Part shown: positions 37,971 through 46,240 of the stretch, piece after piece
Numbering within the stretch: position 1 is the stretch's first letter
Layout of the letters: each line of letters opens with the position of its first letter
Origin: Corynebacterium suranareeae
GTDB lineage: Bacteria; Actinomycetota; Actinomycetes; Mycobacteriales; Mycobacteriaceae
DNA length: 64,000 nucleotides
NCBI RefSeq assembly: GCF_002355155.1
Contig: NZ_AP017369.1
Location: 2,232,001 to 2,296,000 of the forward strand
Reading direction: 5' to 3'
The notes under the pieces: model-generated
Told to the model about the DNA's origin: nothing
Databases searched by the model: none
What the model saw: only the letters and a program-made list of their open reading frames with translations
Program-made: the position numbers and the translations under genes

Positions 37971-38000
37971 GCCCCACGCATCATTGTTGATACGTGGGGC
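37971..38000. terminator. hairpin downstream of tsf
   Basis: GCCCCACGCATCA (37971-37983) with TGATACGTGGGGC (37988-38000), one mismatch, 4-nt loop. A second small hairpin with a T run follows near 38021-38036. Likely ends the rpsB-tsf transcript. Confidence 0.6.
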
Positions 38001-38085
38001 ACATTCTTCAAACTTTTAAGACTTTCAAAGTCTTTTTGAAGCGCGTGTGGGATCTCTTAAAAACCACAGGCACTGTCAAAAGGCC

Positions 38086-38913
38086 TTAAGCCTGGCCAAC
38101 TTCGAAGCGAGCGAAAGAGGTGACATTAACGCCAGCCTCATCGAGAAGAGCCTTAACAGTCTTCTTGTTATCAGCAACAGAAGCCTGCTCAAGCAGAACG
38201 TTTTCCTTGTAGAAGCCGTTCAGACGACCCTCAACGATCTTAGGGATAGCCTGCTCTGGCTTGCCCTCTTCGCGAGTGATCTGCTCAGCGATGGAACGCT
38301 CCTTCTCGATAACCTCGGCAGGAACATCCTCACGGGTAAGGTAAGAAGCCTTCAGTGCAGCGATCTGCATTGCAGCCTGACGTGCAGCTGCCTCAGCCTC
38401 TTCGCCTTCACCTTCGAAAGCAACCAGAACGCCAACTGCTGGTGGCAGGTCAGCGGAACGCTGGTGGAGGTAAACAGCGGTCTTGTCACCCTCAAGGGTA
38501 ACTGCGCGACGAAGCTCAAGCTTCTCGCCGATCTTTGCGGAGAACTCCTGCAGTGCAGCATCTGCGGACTGTCCATCGACGTCTACAGCTGCGAGCTCTT
38601 CCTGGGAATTAGCCTTTGCAGCTGCAGCTGCTTCAGCAACCTTGGCAGCAAAGTCCTTGAACTCAGCGTTCTTAGCAACGAAGTCAGTCTCAGAGTTGAC
38701 TTCGATCATGGTGTTGCCGGAAACAGCAACGAGGCCTTCGGTAGCGTTGCGCTCTGCACGCTTTCCGACGTCCTTTGCGCCCTTGATGCGCAGGATCTCA
38801 ACAGCCTTGTCGAAGTCGCCTGCGGACTCCTCCAGTGCCTTCTTGCAGTCGAGCATGCCGGAACCGGTGAGTTCGCGGAGCTTCTTAACATCCGCAGCGG
38901 TGTAGTTCGCCAT
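38086..38913 (-). CDS. tsf: translation elongation factor Ts
   Basis: 275 residues, nucleotide exchange factor for EF-Tu. The N-terminal UBA-like domain [20 protein letters not shown] and the [10 protein letters not shown] segment that contacts EF-Tu are present. Strong AAGGAGG-type ribosome site (the plus strand shows CGATCCTCCTTATG). It follows rpsB at 250 bp with an intervening terminator/attenuator. High expression is suggested by codon bias, which also creates a spurious 298-codon frame on the opposite strand. Confidence 0.97.
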   Translation of the reverse strand: MANYTAADVKKLRELTGSGMLDCKKALEESAGDFDKAVEILRIKGAKDVGKRAERNATEGLVAVSGNTMIEVNSETDFVAKNAEFKDFAAKVAEAAAAAKANSQEELAAVDVDGQSADAALQEFSAKIGEKLELRRAVTLEGDKTAVYLHQRSADLPPAVGVLVAFEGEGEEAEAAARQAAMQIAALKASYLTREDVPAEVIEKERSIAEQITREEGKPEQAIPKIVEGRLNGFYKENVLLEQASVADNKKTVKALLDEAGVNVTSFARFEVGQA

Positions 38914-39068
38914 TACGGGGCGATCCTCCTTATGTATGGATAATTAATGCTTTACAAGCTTAGGTTAGGGGCATTTCGATGGATACGATGCCCCTACCCG
39001 CCCGTCTAAAAAGTGATCGTACATGCATTTGGCCGATCACGTGGTAAATAGGCGGGGCGCTGCCCAAA

Positions 39069-39123
39069 AAGCCCCCACGGCGATGAAATTTTAAAAGTCA
39101 AAGTTCCATTGTCGTGGGGGCTT
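39069..39123 (-). terminator. attenuating terminator between rpsB and tsf
   Basis: Stem AAGCCCCCACG (39069-39079) with CGTGGGGGCTT (39113-39123) plus additional inner pairing, followed on the minus strand by TTTTTGGGCA. Partial read-through would set the rpsB to tsf ratio. A further hairpin GTGATCG / CGATCAC lies at 39013-39040. Confidence 0.8.
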
Positions 39124-39166
39124 AATGTAAGTCAGCTATCTGCAAAATTTGCAGTGCGGAGAGTTT

Positions 39167-39955
39167 TTACTCAGCTGCTGCTTCTTCAGCCTCAGCTGCT
39201 GGTGCTTCCTCTGCCTCTGGCTTTGCATCGCCAGCTGCCTCCTTAGCAGCAGCAAGCTGACGCTCTTCGCGTGCCTTCTTGCCCTCTTCCACTGCGGTGG
39301 AGATAACGCGGGAAAGCAGAGCGGTGGAGCGAATTGCGTCGTCGTTACCAGGCACTGGGAAATCAACAACGTCTGGGTCACAGTTGGTGTCCAAGATGGC
39401 AACAACTGGGATGTTCAGCTTGTGAGCCTCAGCGACAGCGATGTGCTCCTTGTTGGTATCAATGATCCACAGTGCAGAAGGCACGCGGGACATCTCAGCG
39501 ATACCACCGAGGACGCGCTCCAGCTTGGTGCGCTCACGGGTCAGCATGAGGATTTCGCGCTTGGTGCGACCATCGTAGCCGTTTTCTGCAGCATCCATAG
39601 CCTGCAGTTCCTTCATGCGGCTCAGGCGCTTGGAAACGGTCTGGAAGTTGGTCAGCATGCCGCCGAGCCAACGGTGGTTCACGTAAGGCATGCCAACGCG
39701 GTCAGCCTCGACCTGAACAGCTTCCTGAGCCTGCTTCTTGGTGCCAACGAACAAAACGGTGCCACCGTGAGCGACGGTTTCCTTGACGAACTCGAAAGCC
39801 TGATCAATGTAGGTCAGGGTCTGCTGCAGGTCAATGATGTAGATGCCGTTGCGCTCGGTGAAGATGAAACGGCGCATCTTTGGGTTCCAACGGCGGGTCT
39901 GGTGGCCAAAGTGCACACCAGCATCGAGAAGCTCTCGCATGGTTACGACTGCCAT
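39167..39955 (-). CDS. rpsB: 30S ribosomal protein S2
   Basis: 262 residues. Hallmarks of S2: [20 protein letters not shown] at the N-terminus, [21 protein letters not shown], and [14 protein letters not shown]. The C-terminal 25 residues are an acidic Ala/Glu-rich tail ([16 protein letters not shown]), longer than in many bacteria but common in high-GC actinobacteria. It opens the rpsB-tsf unit and is divergent from a peptidase-like gene. Confidence 0.97.
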   Translation of the reverse strand: MAVVTMRELLDAGVHFGHQTRRWNPKMRRFIFTERNGIYIIDLQQTLTYIDQAFEFVKETVAHGGTVLFVGTKKQAQEAVQVEADRVGMPYVNHRWLGGMLTNFQTVSKRLSRMKELQAMDAAENGYDGRTKREILMLTRERTKLERVLGGIAEMSRVPSALWIIDTNKEHIAVAEAHKLNIPVVAILDTNCDPDVVDFPVPGNDDAIRSTALLSRVISTAVEEGKKAREERQLAAAKEAAGDAKPEAEEAPAAEAEEAAAE

Positions 39956-40340
39956 GTTAAGCCCCTTTCTAAAGTCTAAGGGTTTCGGTTTTTAAAAATT
40001 TGTGCAGGTTTTTATCCTGCACCCTAGCGATGGTTTCCCAGCTCAACACCCTAAAACTTGAGGAAGTTTTTGGGACCTCGTTGCTCCGGAGTTAAATCAG
40101 AAATTTAACGCCACCGCGCGTAGTCAGAGGCAAAAACTGAACTTTATTTTCTAACAAAGCACAATTCGGACACACTGCTGCGGACAAGTTTACATACTTT
40201 GACCTGCATTCCCAAACCTTAACTTTGCACCTGTGGATAGATCCCCAAAATGTCAGCCACAACAACCCCTACTGCCCCACGATCCACAGACTTTCAAGCC
40301 GCCATGGACGGTGATCTAGAGCTTGGCGATGCTTGTAAAT
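39956..40340. other. 385-bp intergenic region upstream of rpsB
   Basis: Contains the rpsB leader. The minus-strand leader shows G/C-rich segments (about 40020-40095) that could fold, and rpsB leaders often carry autoregulatory RNA, but I cannot identify a defined element. A 77-codon plus-strand frame from 40250 overlaps the next gene and is not supported. A near-match to a DnaA box (CTGTGGATAG) lies at about 40232. Confidence 0.4.
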
Positions 40341-40823
40341 ATGCGCCTGAGACTACTTTGGATAATTTCCCTTTCGCTAGTTTTCACCCTTTCGCTTTCA
40401 CCGGTGATCGCACATGCCTATGTAAACCCCGCAACTGGCCAAGATCACGCTGGTTTGATTCTGCGTCGCTTCGACAAGCCTGAGAAAAATTGGTTACCAG
40501 GTCACCGTGGTGTGGATCTTCCATTAGAAATCGGAGACAACGTTCTGTCTAGCAATGCTGGAACTATCGCCTTTGTGGGCATCGTCGTTGGCACTCCGAC
40601 TGTTTCCATCGATCATGATGACGGATTACGGACCACCTATCAGCCAGTTCACGCCCATCTTGCAGTCGGAGACAGGGTGGAAAAAGGTGATGTAATTGGA
40701 AAACTTGGGCATCCCACCACTGCTTATCCCGGACTTCAATGGGGTGCAAAGATAGGCGAAGTGTATATCAACCCAATTTCTCTACTCCCCAGACCAACTA
40801 TTCGACTTAAACCAATCTACTAA
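40341..40823 (+). CDS. secreted LytM/M23-type protein with degenerate metal site
   Basis: 160 residues from ATG 40341 (ATG 40329 and TTG 40323 are alternatives). A signal peptide (MRLRLLWIISLSLVF core, likely cleavage after IAHA) exports a single LytM-like domain. The first zinc motif HRGVD and the later HAHL histidine are present. The HxH of active M23 peptidases, normally in an HLHWG context, is replaced by GLQWG near residue 137, so a zinc ligand and the catalytic histidine are both missing. It is therefore probably a non-catalytic regulator or binding protein of the cell wall, like other degenerate LytM proteins. The stop overlaps that of convergent xerC by 4 bp. Confidence 0.8.
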   Translation: MRLRLLWIISLSLVFTLSLSPVIAHAYVNPATGQDHAGLILRRFDKPEKNWLPGHRGVDLPLEIGDNVLSSNAGTIAFVGIVVGTPTVSIDHDDGLRTTYQPVHAHLAVGDRVEKGDVIGKLGHPTTAYPGLQWGAKIGEVYINPISLLPRPTIRLKPIY

Positions 40824-41683
40824 GCCCGTGGGTGCGCTTTATTAAATGCTTCGAGTAGCCTCTTGTTGCTCACGTGGGTATAAATCTGTGTCGTTTGCAT
40901 AGAAGAGTGCCCCAATAACTCTTGCACCTGCCTCAGATCAGCCCCGCCATCGAGCAGATGAGTTGCAGCGGTGTGTCGCAACGAGTGTGGTGATAAATGA
41001 TCAACACCCGAAACTTTTGCCGCCCTATCGACAATTCTTCTGACCTGGCGCGCGTTAATTCTTTTTCCGCGAACCCCCACAAAAAGAGCACTGTCTTCTT
41101 TAGCCATTGCGGCTCGAACATCTAGCCACTTCGCCAGTGAGTCTCGTGCAGCATCACCAAAGGGAACAACTCGTTCTTTATTTCCCTTTCCCAAAATGCG
41201 CACCATTTGGCGATCATGGTCCACATCACCCAAATCAATCCCACAAAGCTCAGCGACGCGCATTCCCGTGGCATACAGCAACTCCAAAATAGCGGAATCC
41301 CTCAAGAACTCTTCCTCGCTGGATGAGGCAGCATTTTCGACGAAATCCCCGGCCTGCTGCTCCCCTAAAATCTTTGGCAATTCCCGATTGATCTTCGGAG
41401 ATACAAGACGAGCGGCCTCATCAACTTTGAGATACCCATTTTTCTGGGCCCACGAAGAAAACGCTTTTACGGATGCGGTCCTTCGTGCAAGGGTTGCGCG
41501 TGATCGTCCTTCATCTACTGCAATCCCCAACCATTCACGCAACTTGGGCAAGGTAAATCGGTCAATATCTCCTACCACCTCAGCCATTGCGTAAAGATCC
41601 GATCGATACCCGCGGATTGTCGCAGCTGACCTTCCGACCACGAGGTCGAGATGTTCACAGAAATCGTCGATAAGCGTGTGCAT
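40820..41683 (-). CDS. xerC: tyrosine recombinase XerC
   Basis: 287 residues from ATG 41683. Resolves chromosome dimers at dif with XerD. The catalytic set is visible: arginine in ATGMRVAELCG, HSLRHTAATHLL (HxxR), LGHSSMQTTQ with the histidine, and the nucleophile tyrosine in IYTHV. The frame is open 28 codons further (to 41767), but the start at MHTLIDDF aligns with mycobacterial XerC, and the extension would encode a perfect terminator hairpin, so it is leader DNA. Ribosome site AAGGA about 13 nt upstream, a rather long spacing. Confidence 0.92.
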   Translation of the reverse strand: MHTLIDDFCEHLDLVVGRSAATIRGYRSDLYAMAEVVGDIDRFTLPKLREWLGIAVDEGRSRATLARRTASVKAFSSWAQKNGYLKVDEAARLVSPKINRELPKILGEQQAGDFVENAASSSEEEFLRDSAILELLYATGMRVAELCGIDLGDVDHDRQMVRILGKGNKERVVPFGDAARDSLAKWLDVRAAMAKEDSALFVGVRGKRINARQVRRIVDRAAKVSGVDHLSPHSLRHTAATHLLDGGADLRQVQELLGHSSMQTTQIYTHVSNKRLLEAFNKAHPRA

Positions 41684-41714
41684 TCTAGTGGCATGCACGT
41701 CCTTAGAAATACCA

Positions 41715-41756
41715 GAAGGCGACACGTTCCACCCGGAACGTGTCGCCTTCTTTTTT
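41715..41756 (+). terminator. strong plus-strand intrinsic terminator in the xerC leader
   Basis: Perfect 16-bp stem (41715-41730 with 41735-41750), ACCC loop and TTTTTT tail on the plus strand; the minus strand lacks a T run. No plus-strand gene lies closer than the LytM gene ending at 40823. See findings. Confidence 0.85.
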
Positions 41757-41853
41757 GACTCACCCATAGTGCTAACCCTAGCGCGATGTTGCTCTACTTT
41801 CGTAGAGCCACATTGCTAAACAGTTTTCAAGGAACCAGCCCGAACCTTGAAGA

Positions 41854-41879
41854 ACTATACTTAGGCTTGCCTCACACAC
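41854..41879. promoter_or_regulatory. possible xerC promoter with a DtxR-like sequence
   Basis: On the minus strand TATAGT (41854-41859) could be the -10 of xerC. Immediately upstream, TTAGGCTTGCCTCACACAC (41861-41879) matches about 13 of 19 positions of the DtxR/IdeR consensus. Weak evidence only. Confidence 0.25.
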
Positions 41880-41941
41880 ACTATCTTTCGGTTGATGCCA
41901 ATGCAACCTTTTTGAGAAGTTTTTTAAATAATGTCCAGGTT

Positions 41942-43126
41942 TTATTGCATTTCAGTGTTCCGAAACCATAGGGTTCCATCCCTTCTGACGATCCCTCGCT
42001 TTTGCAAGTCTATAAGCAGAAAAATTGTCAACTGCAAGGTCAGACCAGCTTCTGTAGCGGTTGCTGCAGCTTCTTTTCCCACATCACGATCATCCAAAGC
42101 GTCATATACTCTCAACTCATTTCTGGTTAGCCCCTGTATCGGGGTGGCTGCGAAATTTAATTCATACTGGGCTTGACTATCCATTGCGCCCACTGCCCCG
42201 AGTAACGACCTCACATCATCAGCACTTGTGACCATTTGGGCACTTCCATTACGAATCCGCTCATGACAACCAAGAGAACCTGCGTTGTTAACAGGGCCAG
42301 GAACTGCCATAGCTACCCGCCCTAATCCCTCACACCAGCTCAACGTATTCAATGCTCCAGATCGCCAGGCAGCTTCGATCACGACGGTTCCTTGGGATAG
42401 TGCTGCGACCAAACGATTTCTGGTAAGGAATCGGTGTCGTTGTGGCGGGGTACCCGGAGGATATTCACTAACCATCACTCCCTTTTCTGCTCTGACAATG
42501 CTATTAAAAAGATCCCGATTGCGACTGGGGTAAGGTCGATCCAAGCCACAGGCGGCTACCGCAATTGTTGATCCTTTAGCACGTAGAGCTTCGCTATGAG
42601 CAACACTGTCGACCCCTAGTGCACCACCTGAAACGATTGTCCACTGATGCGTTGCTAAGGCGTGAGTAAACTCCCGAGTTACCTCAGCCCCATAGTGACT
42701 AATTGCCCTCGTTCCAACGATGGTGACCGATTGAGCTGCAAGTTGCCTTAAGTTTCCACCTCTAACCCATAACGCATGCGGTGGTAGAGCATCATCTTGA
42801 TAGGTACGGACATGATCGCTCATACCCGAGGCAGCGAAGCCAAATGCATGGTCAAATTCTTCCTTAGGCCATTCTTTATCCTCGGGAGTGATCAATCGAC
42901 CCCCTAACCGTGTGATGGTTTCTAAGTCTTCTTTGGCAGTATCAACCAATGCCCTTGACTCCGTTGCTTTAAGGAGTCCCTCCCCAAGCCACGTCTGCCG
43001 TTGTTTAATCCCAAATGCGATCTTTTCAGGGTCATATCCATCTTTAAGAAGGTTTTGCAGGTAAATGTTGGGGCCTTCCACAACTTTTGAAAGATACGCC
43101 CATGCAAGCAACCGAGAGTCAGTCAT
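41942..43126 (-). CDS. dprA: DNA processing protein DprA
   Basis: 394 residues. Rossmann-like DprA core with GTRAISHYGAEVTREF, VSGGALGVDSVAHSEAL and ACGLDRPYPSRNRDLF, plus a C-terminal winged-helix region. Known members load RecA on incoming single-stranded DNA during transformation. The ATG overlaps the comM stop (ATGA), so dprA-comM-yraN is one translation-coupled operon, the same order as in mycobacteria. Whether the host is naturally competent is not shown by this window. Confidence 0.93.
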   Translation of the reverse strand: MTDSRLLAWAYLSKVVEGPNIYLQNLLKDGYDPEKIAFGIKQRQTWLGEGLLKATESRALVDTAKEDLETITRLGGRLITPEDKEWPKEEFDHAFGFAASGMSDHVRTYQDDALPPHALWVRGGNLRQLAAQSVTIVGTRAISHYGAEVTREFTHALATHQWTIVSGGALGVDSVAHSEALRAKGSTIAVAACGLDRPYPSRNRDLFNSIVRAEKGVMVSEYPPGTPPQRHRFLTRNRLVAALSQGTVVIEAAWRSGALNTLSWCEGLGRVAMAVPGPVNNAGSLGCHERIRNGSAQMVTSADDVRSLLGAVGAMDSQAQYELNFAATPIQGLTRNELRVYDALDDRDVGKEAAATATEAGLTLQLTIFLLIDLQKRGIVRRDGTLWFRNTEMQ

Positions 43127-44646
43127 GCTGCCACCTCGCTATAGGCACTACCTCGTAGTTCCATTGCCCGTGCAATATGATCAAGGTTTGGTTGCTGCTG
43201 TCCGTCTAAATCACACAACGTCCAGCCGAGTTTGATGGCACGATCACAACCGCGTTGCGAAATTGAACCTTCCGCAAGAAAAGCCCCGAGATACACCATG
43301 GCTTCTTCGGTGGCGGCAAAATTTCTACGCAAGAAGTGGGGATCAACATGGGCATTTACTACATCACCCAACCCTGCCTTTTTCCACCTAAAGGATGCAC
43401 GCTCGCGCGCTAGCGCAACACGATCAGCTATCGACGCTGAAGCCTCTACATCATCGCTACGTAACACTGCGCCCTTTGAGTGGGTTGCAACAACCATGTC
43501 TAAGCGATCACGAAGCGGGCCAGAAAGATTGTTGAGATACGTTGCACGGACAGATCCTGAACACACACATTCTTGAGCTTGTTCAGCCCCACACTTACAT
43601 GGATTGGCTGCGAGGATGAGTTGAAACTGCGCAGGGAACGTGACGTCATGCCTAGAACGAATGATTCGGATGGAACCGTATTCCAACGGAGTTCTCAAAG
43701 AATCAAGGATTGATGCTGGAATTTCGCTTACTTCATCAAGGAATAACACGCCGTGATGTGCCAAACTAATCGCGCCGGGCAAAGGCGAACCAGACCCTCC
43801 TCCCAAAAGTGCTGCTTTACTAACATTGTGATGCGGAGAGATAAAAGGCGCACGAGAAATAGGCCCAGAAAACGTCCTTCCCACCACTGAATGCACTACT
43901 GTTGCTTCGATCATTTGTTGTGGTGTGAGCTTTGGAAGCAAACTGGGTAAACGTTCTGCGATCATTGATTTTCCAGATCCAGGCGGCCCGATCATAAGCA
44001 TGTGATGTCCGCCCGCTGCTGCCACCTCAGCTGCAAACCGAGCTTCTGGTTGCCCTACCACGTCACGCATATCTGGAAGCTTTGTATTATTTTCTGGTTT
44101 AAAGAATCCAGCTTGTGGCAGTGATTCCTCACCTTCAAGCCATCTGATTACTTGATCAATAGAATTCGCTAGAAATACCGAGGGTTGATCAACTAGTCCG
44201 GCTTCAGGTGCGTTGGCCTCCGGGATCACAATGTTTTCAATCCCCTCCTCCTGCGCGGCAAGGAGTGCTGGCAAAACACCCGTTACGGGCAACAAGGTTC
44301 CATCAAGGGCTACCTCACCGAGAAAAAGTGTTTGCTGTGCGTGAAACCGAGCTTTGGGATCAAGGCTTTGAGACACCAATACTGCAACTGTCATAGCAAG
44401 ATCACACTGTGATCCTTGCTTACGCATAGAAGCAGGTGAAAGGTTGATGATCACTTTGGTTTTTGGCCACTTCAATCCGCTGTTATTAACTGCGGTTTTA
44501 ATCCGATCTCTAGACTCTGAGATCGCCGTATCAGCCAAACCAACAACATAGGTACCGGGAAGACCCGGGCCGACATTGGCTTCAACTCGTACTATTTTTG
44601 CTTGGACACCTAGTTGTGCCGTGGACATTGTTCTACCGAGCGCCAT
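43123..44646 (-). CDS. comM: ComM/YifB-type AAA+ ATPase (Mg-chelatase-like)
   Basis: 507 residues. N-terminal Lon-like S5/fold domain (about 1-160), then AAA+ with Walker A GPPGSGKSM and Walker B GVLFLDEVSEI. A zinc-finger-like CKCGAEQAQECVCSG cluster of cysteines follows in the AAA+ domain, then the C-terminal Mg-chelatase domain. ComM is a hexameric branch-migration helicase that extends D-loops during transformation. The start ATG 44646 has a GAGG site and overlaps yraN by 14 bp; the open frame to 44718 is not needed. Confidence 0.92.
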   Translation of the reverse strand: MALGRTMSTAQLGVQAKIVRVEANVGPGLPGTYVVGLADTAISESRDRIKTAVNNSGLKWPKTKVIINLSPASMRKQGSQCDLAMTVAVLVSQSLDPKARFHAQQTLFLGEVALDGTLLPVTGVLPALLAAQEEGIENIVIPEANAPEAGLVDQPSVFLANSIDQVIRWLEGEESLPQAGFFKPENNTKLPDMRDVVGQPEARFAAEVAAAGGHHMLMIGPPGSGKSMIAERLPSLLPKLTPQQMIEATVVHSVVGRTFSGPISRAPFISPHHNVSKAALLGGGSGSPLPGAISLAHHGVLFLDEVSEIPASILDSLRTPLEYGSIRIIRSRHDVTFPAQFQLILAANPCKCGAEQAQECVCSGSVRATYLNNLSGPLRDRLDMVVATHSKGAVLRSDDVEASASIADRVALARERASFRWKKAGLGDVVNAHVDPHFLRRNFAATEEAMVYLGAFLAEGSISQRGCDRAIKLGWTLCDLDGQQQPNLDHIARAMELRGSAYSEVAA

Positions 44647-45001
44647 GGTCAACATCCTCGTAAATAGTGATCTCAGGGCTTCCCGTTTGTGGATCCAGCA
44701 CCACCGTGACGACATCAAAACGCAACGGAGTAAAAGGTTTCCCTTCTAACCATTTCATCGCAGCTTTCCGCATACGCGTGATTTTCCGGTGATCAATCGC
44801 ATCAGCTTCGCCGAAATCACTGCCACGCCGAGTTTTTACCTCAGCAAAGATGACGATCCCAGTTCTTGATCGAAGGATAAGATCTATCTCCCCGACCGAA
44901 TATCTAACGTTGCGGCCAAGAAGTGTGGCACCATCATCGAGGTAACGCTGCAGCGTTAGGTCCTCACCAAATGCGCCTAAGTATTGCTTTTGCGTCTTCA
45001 T
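44633..45001 (-). CDS. yraN: YraN/UPF0102 family endonuclease-like protein
   Basis: 122 residues. Restriction-endonuclease-like fold; the conserved motifs are GEDLTLQRYL, NVRYSVGEIDLILRS and IVIFAEVKTRRGSDFGEA, with the E-D-EVK residues expected for metal-dependent nuclease activity. In other bacteria the family is tied to recombination and to dprA-comM. Start is ATG 45001 with GGGGGAG close upstream; an ATG at 45034 with GGAAG is an alternative. First gene of the dprA operon. Confidence 0.9.
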   Translation of the reverse strand: MKTQKQYLGAFGEDLTLQRYLDDGATLLGRNVRYSVGEIDLILRSRTGIVIFAEVKTRRGSDFGEADAIDHRKITRMRKAAMKWLEGKPFTPLRFDVVTVVLDPQTGSPEITIYEDVDHGAR

Positions 45002-45093
45002 ATCTCCCCCAAAACGTTGAATAGTTTGTTTCATCTGTGCTTCCAGATTCAACGTGGTTTAAACAACGCCCTCAAGGAGCCACTACTCCAAGC

Positions 45094-45128
45094 TGTGGAT
45101 AACCCTTGCAAGCCACTAGTTATCCACA
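45094..45128. promoter_or_regulatory. inverted pair of perfect DnaA boxes
   Basis: TGTGGATAA (45094-45102) and TTATCCACA (45120-45128) both match the strict DnaA-box consensus, facing each other within an 11-bp perfect inverted repeat (GTTATCCACAG) 17 bp apart. Located upstream of the yraN-comM-dprA operon. Confidence 0.6.
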
Positions 45129-45154
45129 GGCTCAATACTTCTGGGGTTGACAAA

Positions 45155-45180
45155 AGGCGCATTCATCGTCGAATGCGCCT
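45155..45180 (-). terminator. terminator downstream of the rnhB operon
   Basis: AGGCGCATTC (45155-45164) pairs with GAATGCGCCT (45171-45180), 6-nt loop, minus-strand tail TTTTGTC. It lies 60 bp after the DUF2469 stop. Confidence 0.75.
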
Positions 45181-45242
45181 AATCGAAAATTCTTAAGTGC
45201 TGTGAGAATCTCACATCACAGAAAGCTCCCCCTACCAGGGCC

Positions 45243-45548
45243 TTATTCAGGCATGATGATATCCGGCTTATCTAATTCCTCAATATTGACATCCTTGTAG
45301 GTGATGACTCGGACGTAGCGAACAAAGCGTGCTGATCGGTACATATCCCACACCCAAGCATCGGACATGCGAACTTCGTAGTAAACGTCATTTCCGCTGT
45401 TGTGAGGGATCAGCTGCACAGCATTTGCTAGATAAAAACGACGTTCGGTTTCTACAACATAGGAAAATTGGCTTACTACATCGCGATATTCGCGGTACAG
45501 AGAAAGCTCAACCTCTGCTTCGTAGTTGTCGAGTTCTTCAGCGCTCAT
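45243..45548 (-). CDS. DUF2469 family protein
   Basis: 101 residues, a small actinobacterial family that nearly always lies beside rnhB (Rv2901c in Mycobacterium). Very acidic N-terminus (MSAEELDNYEAEVELSLYRE) and many aromatics (VWDMYRSARFVRYVRVITY). No enzyme motif is visible; function unknown. ATG overlaps the rnhB stop by 4 bp. Confidence 0.85.
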   Translation of the reverse strand: MSAEELDNYEAEVELSLYREYRDVVSQFSYVVETERRFYLANAVQLIPHNSGNDVYYEVRMSDAWVWDMYRSARFVRYVRVITYKDVNIEELDKPDIIMPE

Positions 45549-46213
45549 GCTCCACCTTCCGTCGTGTGTTTATCTGCAGCTTGTAACCATTCTTGGTGTG
45601 CCTTGGCCACATTCGCATAACTATATCTGTGCTCGGGGCTCGCACCGTGGTGGCGCACCGCATCCATGTGGATCTTCGTACTGTATCCTTTGTGGATTTC
45701 CAACCCATAGTGGGGATACTTGGTAGCCAATTCGGCCATGATGTCATCGCGAGTTTGTTTGGCAAGGACACTTGCTGCGGCGATACAACGTGCGGAAGCA
45801 TCTCCGCCGATAATCGGCAGATACGGGGCGGTGAAACCAGGAACTTTCATGGCATCGGTAAGAATGTAACCGGGTCGCGTTTCTAGTGCAGCAACGGCGC
45901 GTCGCATGCCAGAAATATTGGCATGCTGGATGCCAAAACGGTCAATGTCTTGCGCGGATATGAGGATGACTGACCAAGCTACTGCATGCTTTTTGATTAA
46001 TGGCATGAGTTTTTCGCGAGTGGTGGCACTGAGTTTTTTGGAATCTGTCAGCGCCGATAATTCTTCGATAGGTTTGTCTGGAAGAATGCAGGCCGCAATA
46101 GAGATTGGGCCGCAGCAAGCACCGCGTCCAGCTTCGTCTACACCGGCAACGGGCCCTAGCCCGTTGCGTGACAAGGTGACCTCAAAGGTCCGTAGATGCT
46201 TTAAGCGTCGCAT
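45545..46213 (-). CDS. rnhB: ribonuclease HII
   Basis: 222 residues. Removes ribonucleotides and RNA-DNA hybrids from DNA. The catalytic acids are visible in GVDEAGRGACCGP, in LTDSKKLS, and in the ASVLAKQTRD stretch. Ribosome site and ATG 46213. Translationally coupled to DUF2469 downstream and 28 bp after lepB, so lepB-rnhB-DUF2469 is one operon, as in other actinobacteria. Confidence 0.95.
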   Translation of the reverse strand: MRRLKHLRTFEVTLSRNGLGPVAGVDEAGRGACCGPISIAACILPDKPIEELSALTDSKKLSATTREKLMPLIKKHAVAWSVILISAQDIDRFGIQHANISGMRRAVAALETRPGYILTDAMKVPGFTAPYLPIIGGDASARCIAAASVLAKQTRDDIMAELATKYPHYGLEIHKGYSTKIHMDAVRHHGASPEHRYSYANVAKAHQEWLQAADKHTTEGGA

Positions 46214-46240
46214 GGAGGGAGGCGTCGAAAAGCGAAATTT

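Noticed and set aside
38047..38943. 298-codon open frame on the plus strand across tsf
   Set aside because: Exactly antisense to tsf; the long frame results from the codon bias of a highly expressed gene and has no family features.
39149..39979. 276-codon open frame on the plus strand across rpsB
   Set aside because: Antisense to rpsB with the same cause; composition is unlike a protein of this host.
40250..40483. 77-codon plus-strand frame starting MSATTTPTAPRSTDF
   Set aside because: The start looks protein-like, but it overlaps the signal peptide region of the LytM gene in another frame and has no family match that I recognise.
45060..45130. Replication origin suggested by DnaA boxes
   Set aside because: Only two boxes, no AT-rich unwinding element and no dnaA or dnaN nearby; treated as a regulatory or titration site.
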